Shown here: positions 8,142 to 15,137 of the stretch, piece by piece
Position numbering within the stretch: position 1 is the stretch's first letter
Layout: each line of letters starts with the position of its first letter
Source of the DNA: Sulfurimicrobium sp031426915
GTDB taxonomy: Bacteria; Pseudomonadota; Gammaproteobacteria; Burkholderiales; Sulfuricellaceae
DNA length: 64,000 bases
Assembly (NCBI GenBank): GCA_031426915.1
Contig: JASJPB010000017.1
Coordinates: 1 to 64,000 of the forward strand
Direction of reading: 5' to 3'
Notes under the pieces: generated by a model
Databases searched by the model: none
Told to the model about the DNA's origin: nothing
Seen by the model: the letters and a program-made list of their open reading frames with translations, nothing else
Position numbers and translations under genes: made by a program

Positions 8142-8933
8142 TTAGTCCGCAGAGCGCACCACGCGCACGGCATATGAAGCACTCATGTTGCCGACGCCAA
8201 TCACCCCATTGCCAAAATGAACGTCCCAGGCAGCCCCCTCTGGATCCAGCTCATACAAGTCTTGAACCCAGTGCCATCCTGAATATGTGTTGGGGAAAAA
8301 ATCAAAATCGATCGTTGGCGATTTCTTCACACCATAGTCAACCAGAGACTGCAACTCGGGTAACTTCGGAAGGCGCCAATTGGAAGACCCGCACAATTTT
8401 ACCGAATTTACCGCAGCCACATACGCTCGAGTATTGCAGAAACCATCTGTCAGAGCCTTATTGCAAGTGTCATTATCTGCCTTAACCCCCCAGTAGGGTT
8501 CCCCATCCTTACCGGCAACGCTTTTCGAAAACCATGAATACCGATTCCCCTCGTAGCGCAAGTCTGTCGGGGACGTGGTTTTTACTTCCCATATGAGATT
8601 CGTTACGTTATCCCGGGTGCAAGCCCAGTCGGCTGGTTTGCTACCCAATTGTGCGTCAATGGGCAATTCAGACCCATCGTTGCCAATCTTGGTGAAATCG
8701 AAACCGGATTTACCGTTTCCTTTTTTACTTGTTTTTTTCCGGGAAGCCGCCGCGTCACGCCCATACCGGCCATCTCCCGCCCAAGCCGCGCAATCCGCAA
8801 CAGCGCCCTTGGAATCATAACAAAGGGCTTGCCCGGTATCATTCAGGGGGGCCGCCCAAACCTGCCCTGACCAGAGCGCGGCATGCACAAAGGGCAACAA
8901 TAAGCCAAATCCAGGAAAAACGCGTTTCATCAT
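8142..8933 (-). CDS. DUF1566 (Lcl C-terminal-like) exported protein B
   Basis: A 263-aa exported protein with a signal peptide ending near QVWAAP. A lysine-rich stretch (RKKTSKKGNGKSG, about residues 67-79) comes before the DUF1566 region, which shows NLIWEVKT, SNWRLPKLPELQSLVDYG and a terminal YAVRVVRSAD. Several cysteines in the mature part suggest disulfides in the periplasm or at the surface. The ATG at 8933 follows GAGGAG by six bases; a second ATG is next to it. A tract of nine C on the coding strand lies 27 bases upstream of the start. Function unknown. Confidence 0.85.
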   Translation of the reverse strand: MMKRVFPGFGLLLPFVHAALWSGQVWAAPLNDTGQALCYDSKGAVADCAAWAGDGRYGRDAAASRKKTSKKGNGKSGFDFTKIGNDGSELPIDAQLGSKPADWACTRDNVTNLIWEVKTTSPTDLRYEGNRYSWFSKSVAGKDGEPYWGVKADNDTCNKALTDGFCNTRAYVAAVNSVKLCGSSNWRLPKLPELQSLVDYGVKKSPTIDFDFFPNTYSGWHWVQDLYELDPEGAAWDVHFGNGVIGVGNMSASYAVRVVRSAD

Positions 8934-8959
8934 CAAATACTCCTCATACAATTTGTAAC

Positions 8960-8968
8960 GGGGGGGGG
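8960..8968. repeat. Nine-base G/C homopolymer upstream of DUF1566 gene B
   Basis: Nine consecutive G on the plus strand (C on the coding strand) lie 27-35 bases upstream of the DUF1566 B start, in the short gap after trpE. Such tracts are prone to slipped-strand length change, and in other bacteria they tune surface-protein expression. Whether this one lies within the promoter is unclear: TTGATT and TTACAA flank it, but no convincing -35/-10 pair is seen. Confidence 0.7.
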
Positions 8969-9008
8969 TAAATCAATAGACCGCTAAAGATTGACCATGC
9001 ATATTTCG

Positions 9009-10484
9009 TCATTCCCCTCCGACAGTTAAACCACCGAGCGCCAGTTCCGCCGCGCGGATCACCGCGCGCGCCTTGTTGCGCGTCTCTTCCCATTCGCTCT
9101 GCGGCTTGGAATCGGCCACGATGCCGGCGCCCGCTTGCACATATAGCATCCCGTCCTTGACCACGGCGGTGCGGATGGCGATGGCCAGGTCCATGTCGCC
9201 GTTGAAGCCCAGATAGCCCACCGCCCCGCCGTAAATGCCGCGCTTGCTGGGTTCCAGTTCGTCGATGATTTCCATGGCCCGCACCTTGGGCGCGCCGGAC
9301 AGCGTCCCGGCCGGGAAGGTGGCGCGCAGCACATCCAGCGCCGACACATCCTGCCTGCGCTTGCCCTCCACATTGGAAACGATGTGCATGACGTGGGAGT
9401 AGCGCTCGATGACCATTTTTTCCGACACCTGCACCGTGCCCGTGGCGGCCACGCGACCCACGTCGTTGCGTCCGAGATCCATCAGCATCAGGTGTTCGGC
9501 CAGTTCCTTGGGATCGGCGAGCAAATCCCTGGCCAGTGCTTCGTCCTCTTCCCGCGACTTGCCGCGCGGCCGGGTGCCGGCGATGGGACGCACGGTGACG
9601 GTGTCGGCTTCCAGTTGCACCAGGATTTCCGGCGAGGCACCGACCACGTGGTGGTCGCCCATGTCGTAGTAGAACATGTAGGGCGACGGGTTGAGGGTGC
9701 GCAAGGCACGATACAGCGACAACGGCGAAGCCGCGTAGGGCTGGCTCATGCGTTGGGACAGCACCACCTGCATGATGTCACCGTTGAAAATGTATTGCTT
9801 GGCTGTTTCCACCGCCCCCTTGAAGGCGTCCTCGCCGAACTCCGATGCTGCCTGTTGCGGCGCGGCGGTGGCCACGGAGGGAATTTCCGCCGGGCGACAC
9901 AGCAGGCGGTGCAGCTCGTCCAGGCGCGTCTGGGCTTTCAGATAGGCATGGGGCTCGGTCGGGTCGGCATAAACGATGAGGTAAATCTTGCCCGAGAGAT
10001 TGTCCACCACCGCCAACTCGTCCGAGAGCAACAGCAGGATATCCGGCGCACCGATAACGTCGGGTTTGACCGTGGCAGCCAGCTTTTTCTCGATGTAACG
10101 GATGGTGTCATAGCCGAAATACCCCACCAGTCCGCCGCAGAAACGGGGCTGACCGGGACGCACCGCGACCTTGAGGCGCGCCATGAATTCCTGGATGAAA
10201 CGTAGCGGGTCGTCGGTCTCGGTTTCCTCCAGCACGTCCCAATCCCTTTCCACGCTCACGCGCTTGCCGCGCACCACGAGCCGGGTCTTGGCGGGCAGGC
10301 CGATAAACGAGTAGCGCCCGAAACGTTCGCCGCCCTCCACCGATTCCAGCAGGTAGGAATAGGGCCGGTTGGCGAGCTTGAGATAGACGGTGAGGGGGGT
10401 GTCCAGGTCGGAGAGGGTTTCCCGCACCAGCGGGATGCGGTTATAGCCCTCCTGGGCAAGACGATTGAATTCCTGTTCGGTCAT
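9009..10484 (-). CDS. trpE: Anthranilate synthase component I
   Basis: It converts chorismate to anthranilate using ammonia from TrpG. The N-terminal feedback region LLESVEGGERFGRYSFIG (near residue 45) contains the LLES motif linked to tryptophan inhibition. The chorismate-binding domain carries LNPSPYMFYY, GASPEILV, GTRPRG and GAVGYLGFNGDMDLAIAIR. At 491 aa it is a standard TrpE. The ATG at 10484 has GGAG seven bases upstream; a GTG four codons earlier is less likely. It lies 131 bp downstream of gph, and that gap contains a Trp-rich leader ORF. The gene is followed by DUF1566 genes rather than trpG. Confidence 0.97.
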   Translation of the reverse strand: MTEQEFNRLAQEGYNRIPLVRETLSDLDTPLTVYLKLANRPYSYLLESVEGGERFGRYSFIGLPAKTRLVVRGKRVSVERDWDVLEETETDDPLRFIQEFMARLKVAVRPGQPRFCGGLVGYFGYDTIRYIEKKLAATVKPDVIGAPDILLLLSDELAVVDNLSGKIYLIVYADPTEPHAYLKAQTRLDELHRLLCRPAEIPSVATAAPQQAASEFGEDAFKGAVETAKQYIFNGDIMQVVLSQRMSQPYAASPLSLYRALRTLNPSPYMFYYDMGDHHVVGASPEILVQLEADTVTVRPIAGTRPRGKSREEDEALARDLLADPKELAEHLMLMDLGRNDVGRVAATGTVQVSEKMVIERYSHVMHIVSNVEGKRRQDVSALDVLRATFPAGTLSGAPKVRAMEIIDELEPSKRGIYGGAVGYLGFNGDMDLAIAIRTAVVKDGMLYVQAGAGIVADSKPQSEWEETRNKARAVIRAAELALGGLTVGGE

Positions 10485-10505
10485 GATGTGCTCCACAAAG
10501 TATAG

Positions 10506-10591
10506 ACTGAAAATGCATTACTGCGCCGGAAGGGCGCGTCACCGCTCATTGCCAGGCGCGCCATCGCCAGGAAAAGAGGAGCGTTTTCAGT
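10506..10591 (-). promoter_or_regulatory. Putative trp leader RNA with competing hairpins
   Basis: In the RNA upstream of trpE three pairings are possible. GGCGCG within the Trp codons (10555-10562) can pair with CGCGCC (10533-10538). That CGCGCC can instead form the hairpin GCGCC-CUUCC-GGCGC (10523-10537). ACUGAAAACGC (10581-10591) can pair with GCAUUUUCAGU (10506-10516), ten of eleven bases, enclosing the leader about 20 bases before the trpE start. The first two are mutually exclusive, as in attenuators. No strong U-run follows the hairpin directly (AUUUUC comes seven bases later), so the mechanism could be weak termination or control of translation. Confidence 0.45.
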
Positions 10592-10614
10592 GCACTTTGT
10601 CGATCGTTCATCAT
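10546..10614 (-). CDS. trpL: Candidate trp operon leader peptide (22 aa)
   Basis: An ORF of 22 codons starts two bases after the gph stop codon and ends 61 bases before trpE. Its C-terminal half reads SWRWRAWQ, with three Trp codons in the last seven, an arrangement expected of a leader peptide whose ribosome stalls when charged tRNA-Trp is scarce. No good ribosome site precedes either of its two adjacent ATG codons, but the TGACATG junction would allow reinitiation by ribosomes leaving gph. It is too short for ordinary gene calling. Function is inferred from composition and position. Confidence 0.55.
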   Translation of the reverse strand: MMNDRQSALKTLLFSWRWRAWQ

Positions 10615-10615
10615 G

Positions 10616-11305
10616 TCAGATTTTTTGCATCAGTTTGGTTGCTTCGAGAAGACTAGGCACCACGGCGTCAAGATCAAGCTCCTCCACGCTGCGTCCGCGG
10701 TTGTAGCCGTAAGGCACGCAGAAGACGTGACAACCGGCAGCGCGCGCTGCCTGGGTGTCGTTGAGGGAGTCTCCGATGAGCAGCAGTTCTGCCGGCGCGA
10801 CGCCGAAAACCTTGCAGGCATGCTGCAGTGGCAAGGGGTCGGGCTTGCGCCTGGGCAGGGTATCGCCGGACAGAATCAGCTCGAAATAGTCGAACAAACC
10901 CGTGTCCTTCAGCAAGGGCACAGTGAATTTCTCGGCCTTGTTGGTGATGCAGGCGAGGCGATAGCCCGTTGCCCGCATGGCTTGCAGTCCCTCCACCACG
11001 CCCGGGAAGGGGCGGCTTTCGCGGCTCACCACCTCGGCATAATGTTTTTCGTACACCGGTAGCGCCCTGGCGAACAGCGCGGCATCCGGCTCATCGTCCA
11101 TGTGGCGTGTCAGCACCCGCTTCACCAGCCGGGAGACGCCGTTGCCGATATAGGTTTTCACCACATCCAGCGCGACCGGCGGGAGATTCAGTTCCGCCGC
11201 CATGCGGCTGGCCGCTTCGGCCAGGTCGGGCGCGGTGTTGAGCAGGGTGCCGTCGAGATCGATGACCACCGCCTTGACGGGGAGCGGGAAAGTTGTAGTA
11301 CTCAT
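10616..11305 (-). CDS. gph: Phosphoglycolate phosphatase (HAD superfamily)
   Basis: It removes phosphate from 2-phosphoglycolate, formed by DNA repair and, in autotrophs, by Rubisco oxygenation. HAD motif I is IDLDGTLLNT (nucleophile Asp in DLDGT, near residue 17), motif II is ITNKAEKFTV, and motif III/IV is RRKPDPLPL with LLIGDSLNDTQAARAAG. Length 229 aa with a helical cap between motifs I and II. It sits three genes after lgt in the conserved order rpe-gph-trpE, with a lipoprotein gene inserted between rpe and gph. Confidence 0.95.
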   Translation of the reverse strand: MSTTTFPLPVKAVVIDLDGTLLNTAPDLAEAASRMAAELNLPPVALDVVKTYIGNGVSRLVKRVLTRHMDDEPDAALFARALPVYEKHYAEVVSRESRPFPGVVEGLQAMRATGYRLACITNKAEKFTVPLLKDTGLFDYFELILSGDTLPRRKPDPLPLQHACKVFGVAPAELLLIGDSLNDTQAARAAGCHVFCVPYGYNRGRSVEELDLDAVVPSLLEATKLMQKI

Positions 11306-11307
11306 AA

Positions 11308-11676
11308 TCAGTGTTTTGCCTGTTCCGGAGCGGCAGGTTTCTCCTCTGCCGGTTTTGCTGCGGATTTTTCACCTTCCGGGGCAGTTTCGCCCTCGGTCTT
11401 GGCGCCCTCTTCCGTTGCAGGCTGGCCCTTGCCGGAGTTGGTGTCCACTTTCTTGTCCTTGACATCCTTGTCCGCGGATTTCCAGCCGGTCAGAATGGAA
11501 GTCGGGGTGTAGGTGTTGTTTTCCTTCATGCAGTCTTCGGGCAATTTGTTCGACACGCGGCAGGCATAACCCACGGATTCGCCGTCCTTGCCCTTGTCGC
11601 CGCCGCTCAGCATCTCGCAACCGGACAGCGGCAAAGCCGCTGCCAGCAGCAATAGCGAGATGGAGCGGAGAGACAT
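11308..11676 (-). CDS. Small lysine/glutamate-rich lipoprotein
   Basis: A 122-aa protein with a lipoprotein signal peptide: the lipobox LPLSGC puts the lipidated Cys at residue 20. A short globular part (about 25-70, two further cysteines in YACRV and EDCMK) is followed by a low-complexity Lys/Glu/Ala/Pro tail of about 50 residues. It lies between rpe and gph, 2 bp before gph, and its ATG overlaps the rpe stop by one base, so it belongs to that operon. It is not a family I recognise. Lgt, which would lipidate it, is encoded two genes upstream. Confidence 0.8.
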   Translation of the reverse strand: MSLRSISLLLLAAALPLSGCEMLSGGDKGKDGESVGYACRVSNKLPEDCMKENNTYTPTSILTGWKSADKDVKDKKVDTNSGKGQPATEEGAKTEGETAPEGEKSAAKPAEEKPAAPEQAKH

Positions 11677-12362
11677 CAGACCTTGGCCAGCTCGGCGCGC
11701 ATGGCTGCAATGATGGAATCGTAGCGGTTGGGATCAGTATCCTTGGCCGCGCCGAACACAGCGGAGCCGGCCACGAACGTGTCCACACCGGCGCGTGCGA
11801 CTTCAAGAATGTTGCCAGGGCCGACACCGCCGTCGATTTCCAGACTGATATCGCGGCCGGAGGCATCGATCATCTGGCGTACCTTGCGTGCCTTGTCCAG
11901 CACGTAGGGAATGAATTTCTGGCCGCCGAAGCCGGGGTTCACGGACATCAGCAGCACCATGTCGAGCTTGTCCAGCGTGTATTCCAGCACGTCCAGCGGA
12001 GTCGCCGGGTTGAACACCAGGCCCGCCTTGCAACCGCATTCCTTGATCAGGCCGATGGTACGGTCGATGTGCTCGGAGGATTCGGGATGAAAAGTGATGT
12101 AGGTGGCGCCCGCCTTGGCAAAATCGGGAATGATGCGGTCCACCGGCTTGACCATCAGATGCACGTCGATCGGCGCAGTCACGCCGTGCTTGCGCAGCGC
12201 TTCGCACACCAGTGGGCCGATGGTCAGATTGGGAACGTAATGGTTGTCCATCACATCGAAATGAACGATATCCGCGCCGGAGGCGAGAACTCTGTCCACA
12301 TCCTCGCCCAGTTTGGCGAAGTTGGCCGAAAGAATGCTCGGCGCGATACGGTATTGAGGCAT
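11676..12362 (-). CDS. rpe: Ribulose-phosphate 3-epimerase
   Basis: It interconverts ribulose-5-phosphate and xylulose-5-phosphate in the pentose phosphate and Calvin cycles. The TIM barrel shows APSILSANFAKLGED, HFDVMDNHYVPNLT (metal His and Asp), DVHLMVK, MSVNPGFGGQ and EIDGGVGPGN. The ATG at 12362 (MPQYRIAPS) has AAGGA six bases upstream and is preferred to the ATG two codons before, which abuts the ribosome site. 228 aa, standard length. Confidence 0.97.
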   Translation of the reverse strand: MPQYRIAPSILSANFAKLGEDVDRVLASGADIVHFDVMDNHYVPNLTIGPLVCEALRKHGVTAPIDVHLMVKPVDRIIPDFAKAGATYITFHPESSEHIDRTIGLIKECGCKAGLVFNPATPLDVLEYTLDKLDMVLLMSVNPGFGGQKFIPYVLDKARKVRQMIDASGRDISLEIDGGVGPGNILEVARAGVDTFVAGSAVFGAAKDTDPNRYDSIIAAMRAELAKV

Positions 12363-12408
12363 GGTCATTCCTTACAAGGAGCGGGAAAACTTACATTTTA
12401 ACCTTAAT

Positions 12409-13206
12409 TCATGCTTTGGACACAAGCGCGGAACGGTACGCCCAGCGCAGCATGGCAATGCCGGCGACGATCATGGGAAGCGACAGCCACTGGCCCATGG
12501 AAAATCCCAGGCTGAGCAGCCCGAGAAAGTTGTCCGGTTCGCGGGTGAATTCCGCCACAAACCTGAAGCTGCCATAGCCGATCAGGAACAACCCGGACAC
12601 CGCCCCGGTCGGACGCGGTTTGGAGGAGAACCACCACAGCAGCGCGAACAGCGCCAAGCCTTCGAGCGCGAATTCATATAGCTGGGAGGGATGCCGCACC
12701 AGTCCATCGCCCGCCTGGGGGAATACCATGCCCCAGGAAACATCGGTTGCCCGCCCCCAAAGTTCGCCATTGATAAAATTTCCCACGCGCCCCGCGCCCA
12801 CGCCCAGCGGGACCAGCGGCGCAATGAAATCGGTCACTGCCAGCCAGGACTTTCCCGTCCGGCGGGCAAAAAACCACATCGCCACCAGCACACCGAGAAA
12901 ACCACCGTGGAAAGACATGCCGCCCTGCCACACGGCGAGAATTTCCGCCGCATGTTGCAGGTAGTAATCGGCTTTGTAGAACAGGACATAGCCCAGCCGC
13001 CCGCCCAGCACCACACCCAGCACACCGTAAAACAGCAAGTCGTCCAGATCGCGCCTGTGCCAGCCGAGCTCCGGGCGGGTATGAATGCGGTAACGGCCCA
13101 GTCCGAGAAACAGGGCAAAAGCCGTCAGATACATCAGGCCATACCAGCGAATAGCGAGGGGGCCGAGATGCAGGGCGACGGGGTCGAACTGGGGATGGAT
13201 GAGCAT
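12409..13206 (-). CDS. lgt: Prolipoprotein diacylglyceryl transferase
   Basis: An inner-membrane enzyme that attaches diacylglycerol from phosphatidylglycerol to the lipobox cysteine of prolipoproteins. Seven membrane segments are expected in the 265 residues. The Lgt signature GRVGNFINGELWG lies near residue 140, after GGMSFHGGFLG (catalytic His region). The start MLIHPQFDPVALHLG matches the family; the longer upstream frame crosses the divergent ilvD promoter and is spurious. It is the first gene of the minus-strand run lgt-rpe-lipoprotein-gph-trpE. Confidence 0.97.
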   Translation of the reverse strand: MLIHPQFDPVALHLGPLAIRWYGLMYLTAFALFLGLGRYRIHTRPELGWHRRDLDDLLFYGVLGVVLGGRLGYVLFYKADYYLQHAAEILAVWQGGMSFHGGFLGVLVAMWFFARRTGKSWLAVTDFIAPLVPLGVGAGRVGNFINGELWGRATDVSWGMVFPQAGDGLVRHPSQLYEFALEGLALFALLWWFSSKPRPTGAVSGLFLIGYGSFRFVAEFTREPDNFLGLLSLGFSMGQWLSLPMIVAGIAMLRWAYRSALVSKA

Positions 13207-13233
13207 TGAGGGCGGGGCTAATTCGGTTAGAAT
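13206..13233 (+). promoter_or_regulatory. Candidate ilvD promoter
   Basis: TTGAGG (13206-13211) and TAGAAT (13228-13233) are spaced 16 bases apart, about 37 bases upstream of the ilvD ATG. The -35 overlaps the first codon of the divergent lgt gene, so the two genes share a very compact 63-bp control region. Confidence 0.45.
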
Positions 13234-13239
13234 GCGGGA

Positions 13240-13245
13240 ATTATA
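13240..13245 (-). promoter_or_regulatory. Candidate lgt -10 element
   Basis: A perfect TATAAT on the minus strand 34 bases upstream of the lgt start. No good -35 is seen at 16-18 bases, so the promoter is only suggested. It would interleave with the ilvD promoter running the other way. Confidence 0.35.
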
Positions 13246-13269
13246 CGTGTTTTTCTCTGGAGCCTCGCG

Positions 13270-15120
13270 ATGCCGCAATACCGTTCCCGCACCACCACCC
13301 ATGGCCGCAACATGGCCGGCGCCCGCGCCCTGTGGCGCGCCACCGGAATGACCGATGGTGATTTCGACAAACCCATCATCGCCATCGCCAATTCCTTTAC
13401 CCAGTTCGTGCCGGGGCATGTCCATCTCAAGGACATGGGGCAACTGGTGGCGCGCGAGATCGAAGCCGCCGGCGGGGTGGCCAAGGAATTCAACACCATC
13501 GCGGTGGACGACGGCATCGCCATGGGCCACGGCGGCATGCTGTACAGCCTGCCGTCGCGCGAACTGATCGCGGACAGCGTCGAATACATGGTCAACGCCC
13601 ACTGCGCCGATGCGCTGGTGTGTATTTCCAACTGCGACAAGATCACCCCTGGCATGCTGATGGCCAGCCTGCGCCTCAACATCCCGACTGTGTTCGTTTC
13701 CGGCGGGCCGATGGAAGCGGGCAAGGCCGTGATCCACGGCAAGACCATAGCGCTCGACCTGGTGGATGCGATGGTGTCCGCAGCGGATGCCAATGTTTCC
13801 GACGATGAGGTCGCGACCCTGGAACGTTCCGCCTGCCCGACCTGCGGTTCCTGCTCCGGCATGTTTACCGCCAATTCGATGAACTGCCTGGTAGAAGCCC
13901 TGGGATTGGGACTACCGGGCAACGGCTCGCTGGTGGCCACCCACGCCGACCGCAAGCGCCTGTTCCTTGAAGCGGGACGCCTGATCGTGGCCATCGCCCG
14001 CAGCCATTACGAGCGCGACGACATGTCCGTGCTGCCGCGCTCAATCGCCACCTTCGAGGCGTTCGAGAACGCCGTGGCGCTGGATATCGCCATGGGCGGC
14101 TCGACCAACACCGTGCTGCACCTGCTGGCGGCCGCTCATGAGGCGGGCCTGGATTTCACCATGCAGGACATCGACCGCATGTCGCGCAAGGTGCCCCACC
14201 TGTCCAAGGTTGCACCCAGCATCCAGACCTATCACATGGAAGACGTGCACCGCGCCGGCGGCATCATGGCCATCCTGGGCGAACTCGACCGCGCCGGCCT
14301 GCTGCATCGCGATCTGCCCACCATCCACAGCCCGACCATGGGCCAGGCGCTGGAGCACTGGGACGTGATGCGCACCTCGGACGAAAAGGTCAAAACCTTT
14401 TACCGTGCCGCGCCGGGCGGCGTGCCGACCACGGTGGCATTCAGCCAGGACAAACGCTTCGCCGAACTCGATCTCGACCGCGCCCACGGCTGCATCCGCG
14501 ACAAGGCTCACGCCTACTCGCAGGACGGCGGCCTGGCGGTGTTGTACGGCAACATCGCCGAGGACGGCTGCATTGTCAAAACCGCCGGGGTGGACGAAAG
14601 TATCCTCAAATTCACTGGCCGGGCGCGCATTTTTGAAAGCCAGGATGACGCGGTTGCAGCCATTCTCGCCGACAAGATCGTTGCCGGCGACGTGGTGATC
14701 ATCCGTTATGAAGGGCCGCGCGGCGGGCCAGGCATGCAGGAAATGCTGTACCCGACTTCCTACCTCAAGTCCAAGGGCATGGGCAAGGTTTGCGCCCTGC
14801 TCACCGACGGGCGTTTTTCCGGCGGCACTTCCGGCTTGAGCATCGGCCACGCCTCGCCCGAAGCGGCGGAAGGCGGCGCTATCGGTCTGGTGGAAGAAGG
14901 CGATACGATAGCAATCGACATTCCCAATCGCAGCATCAACCTGATGGTGTCATGGGAAGAACTCTCGCATCGTCGCGCCCTGATGGAAGAAAAAGGCGAC
15001 AAGGCATGGCAACCGGCGGCACGGGCGCGCATTGTCTCCGCGGCCTTGCAGGCATATGCGGCAATGACTACCAGTGCGGCCCGTGGCGCGGTACGCGATG
15101 TATCGCAACTGAAACGCTAA
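13270..15120 (+). CDS. ilvD: Dihydroxy-acid dehydratase
   Basis: An iron-sulfur enzyme that dehydrates dihydroxy-isovalerate and dihydroxy-methylvalerate in valine and isoleucine synthesis. The cluster cysteines are in NCDKITPG (Cys122) and CPTCGSCSGMFTANSM (near residue 195-205). MGHGGM, MGGSTNTVLHLLA, the C-terminal RYEGPRGGPGMQEML and LLTDGRFSGGTSG also match. The 616-aa length is the long E. coli-type form. No ilv or leu partner genes adjoin it in this window. Confidence 0.97.
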   Translation: MPQYRSRTTTHGRNMAGARALWRATGMTDGDFDKPIIAIANSFTQFVPGHVHLKDMGQLVAREIEAAGGVAKEFNTIAVDDGIAMGHGGMLYSLPSRELIADSVEYMVNAHCADALVCISNCDKITPGMLMASLRLNIPTVFVSGGPMEAGKAVIHGKTIALDLVDAMVSAADANVSDDEVATLERSACPTCGSCSGMFTANSMNCLVEALGLGLPGNGSLVATHADRKRLFLEAGRLIVAIARSHYERDDMSVLPRSIATFEAFENAVALDIAMGGSTNTVLHLLAAAHEAGLDFTMQDIDRMSRKVPHLSKVAPSIQTYHMEDVHRAGGIMAILGELDRAGLLHRDLPTIHSPTMGQALEHWDVMRTSDEKVKTFYRAAPGGVPTTVAFSQDKRFAELDLDRAHGCIRDKAHAYSQDGGLAVLYGNIAEDGCIVKTAGVDESILKFTGRARIFESQDDAVAAILADKIVAGDVVIIRYEGPRGGPGMQEMLYPTSYLKSKGMGKVCALLTDGRFSGGTSGLSIGHASPEAAEGGAIGLVEEGDTIAIDIPNRSINLMVSWEELSHRRALMEEKGDKAWQPAARARIVSAALQAYAAMTTSAARGAVRDVSQLKR

Positions 15121-15137
15121 ACCAAGAGGAAGCTCTG

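Noticed and set aside
10523..10537. Classical intrinsic terminator in the trp leader
   Set aside because: The 5-bp GC hairpin is not followed at once by a U-run (AUUUUC is seven bases away), so I do not call it a terminator.
14790..15137. N-terminal extension of the GspE/PilB-type ATPase
   Set aside because: The open frame runs back into ilvD in another frame; the ATG at 15138 with AGAGGA upstream matches the family N-terminus.
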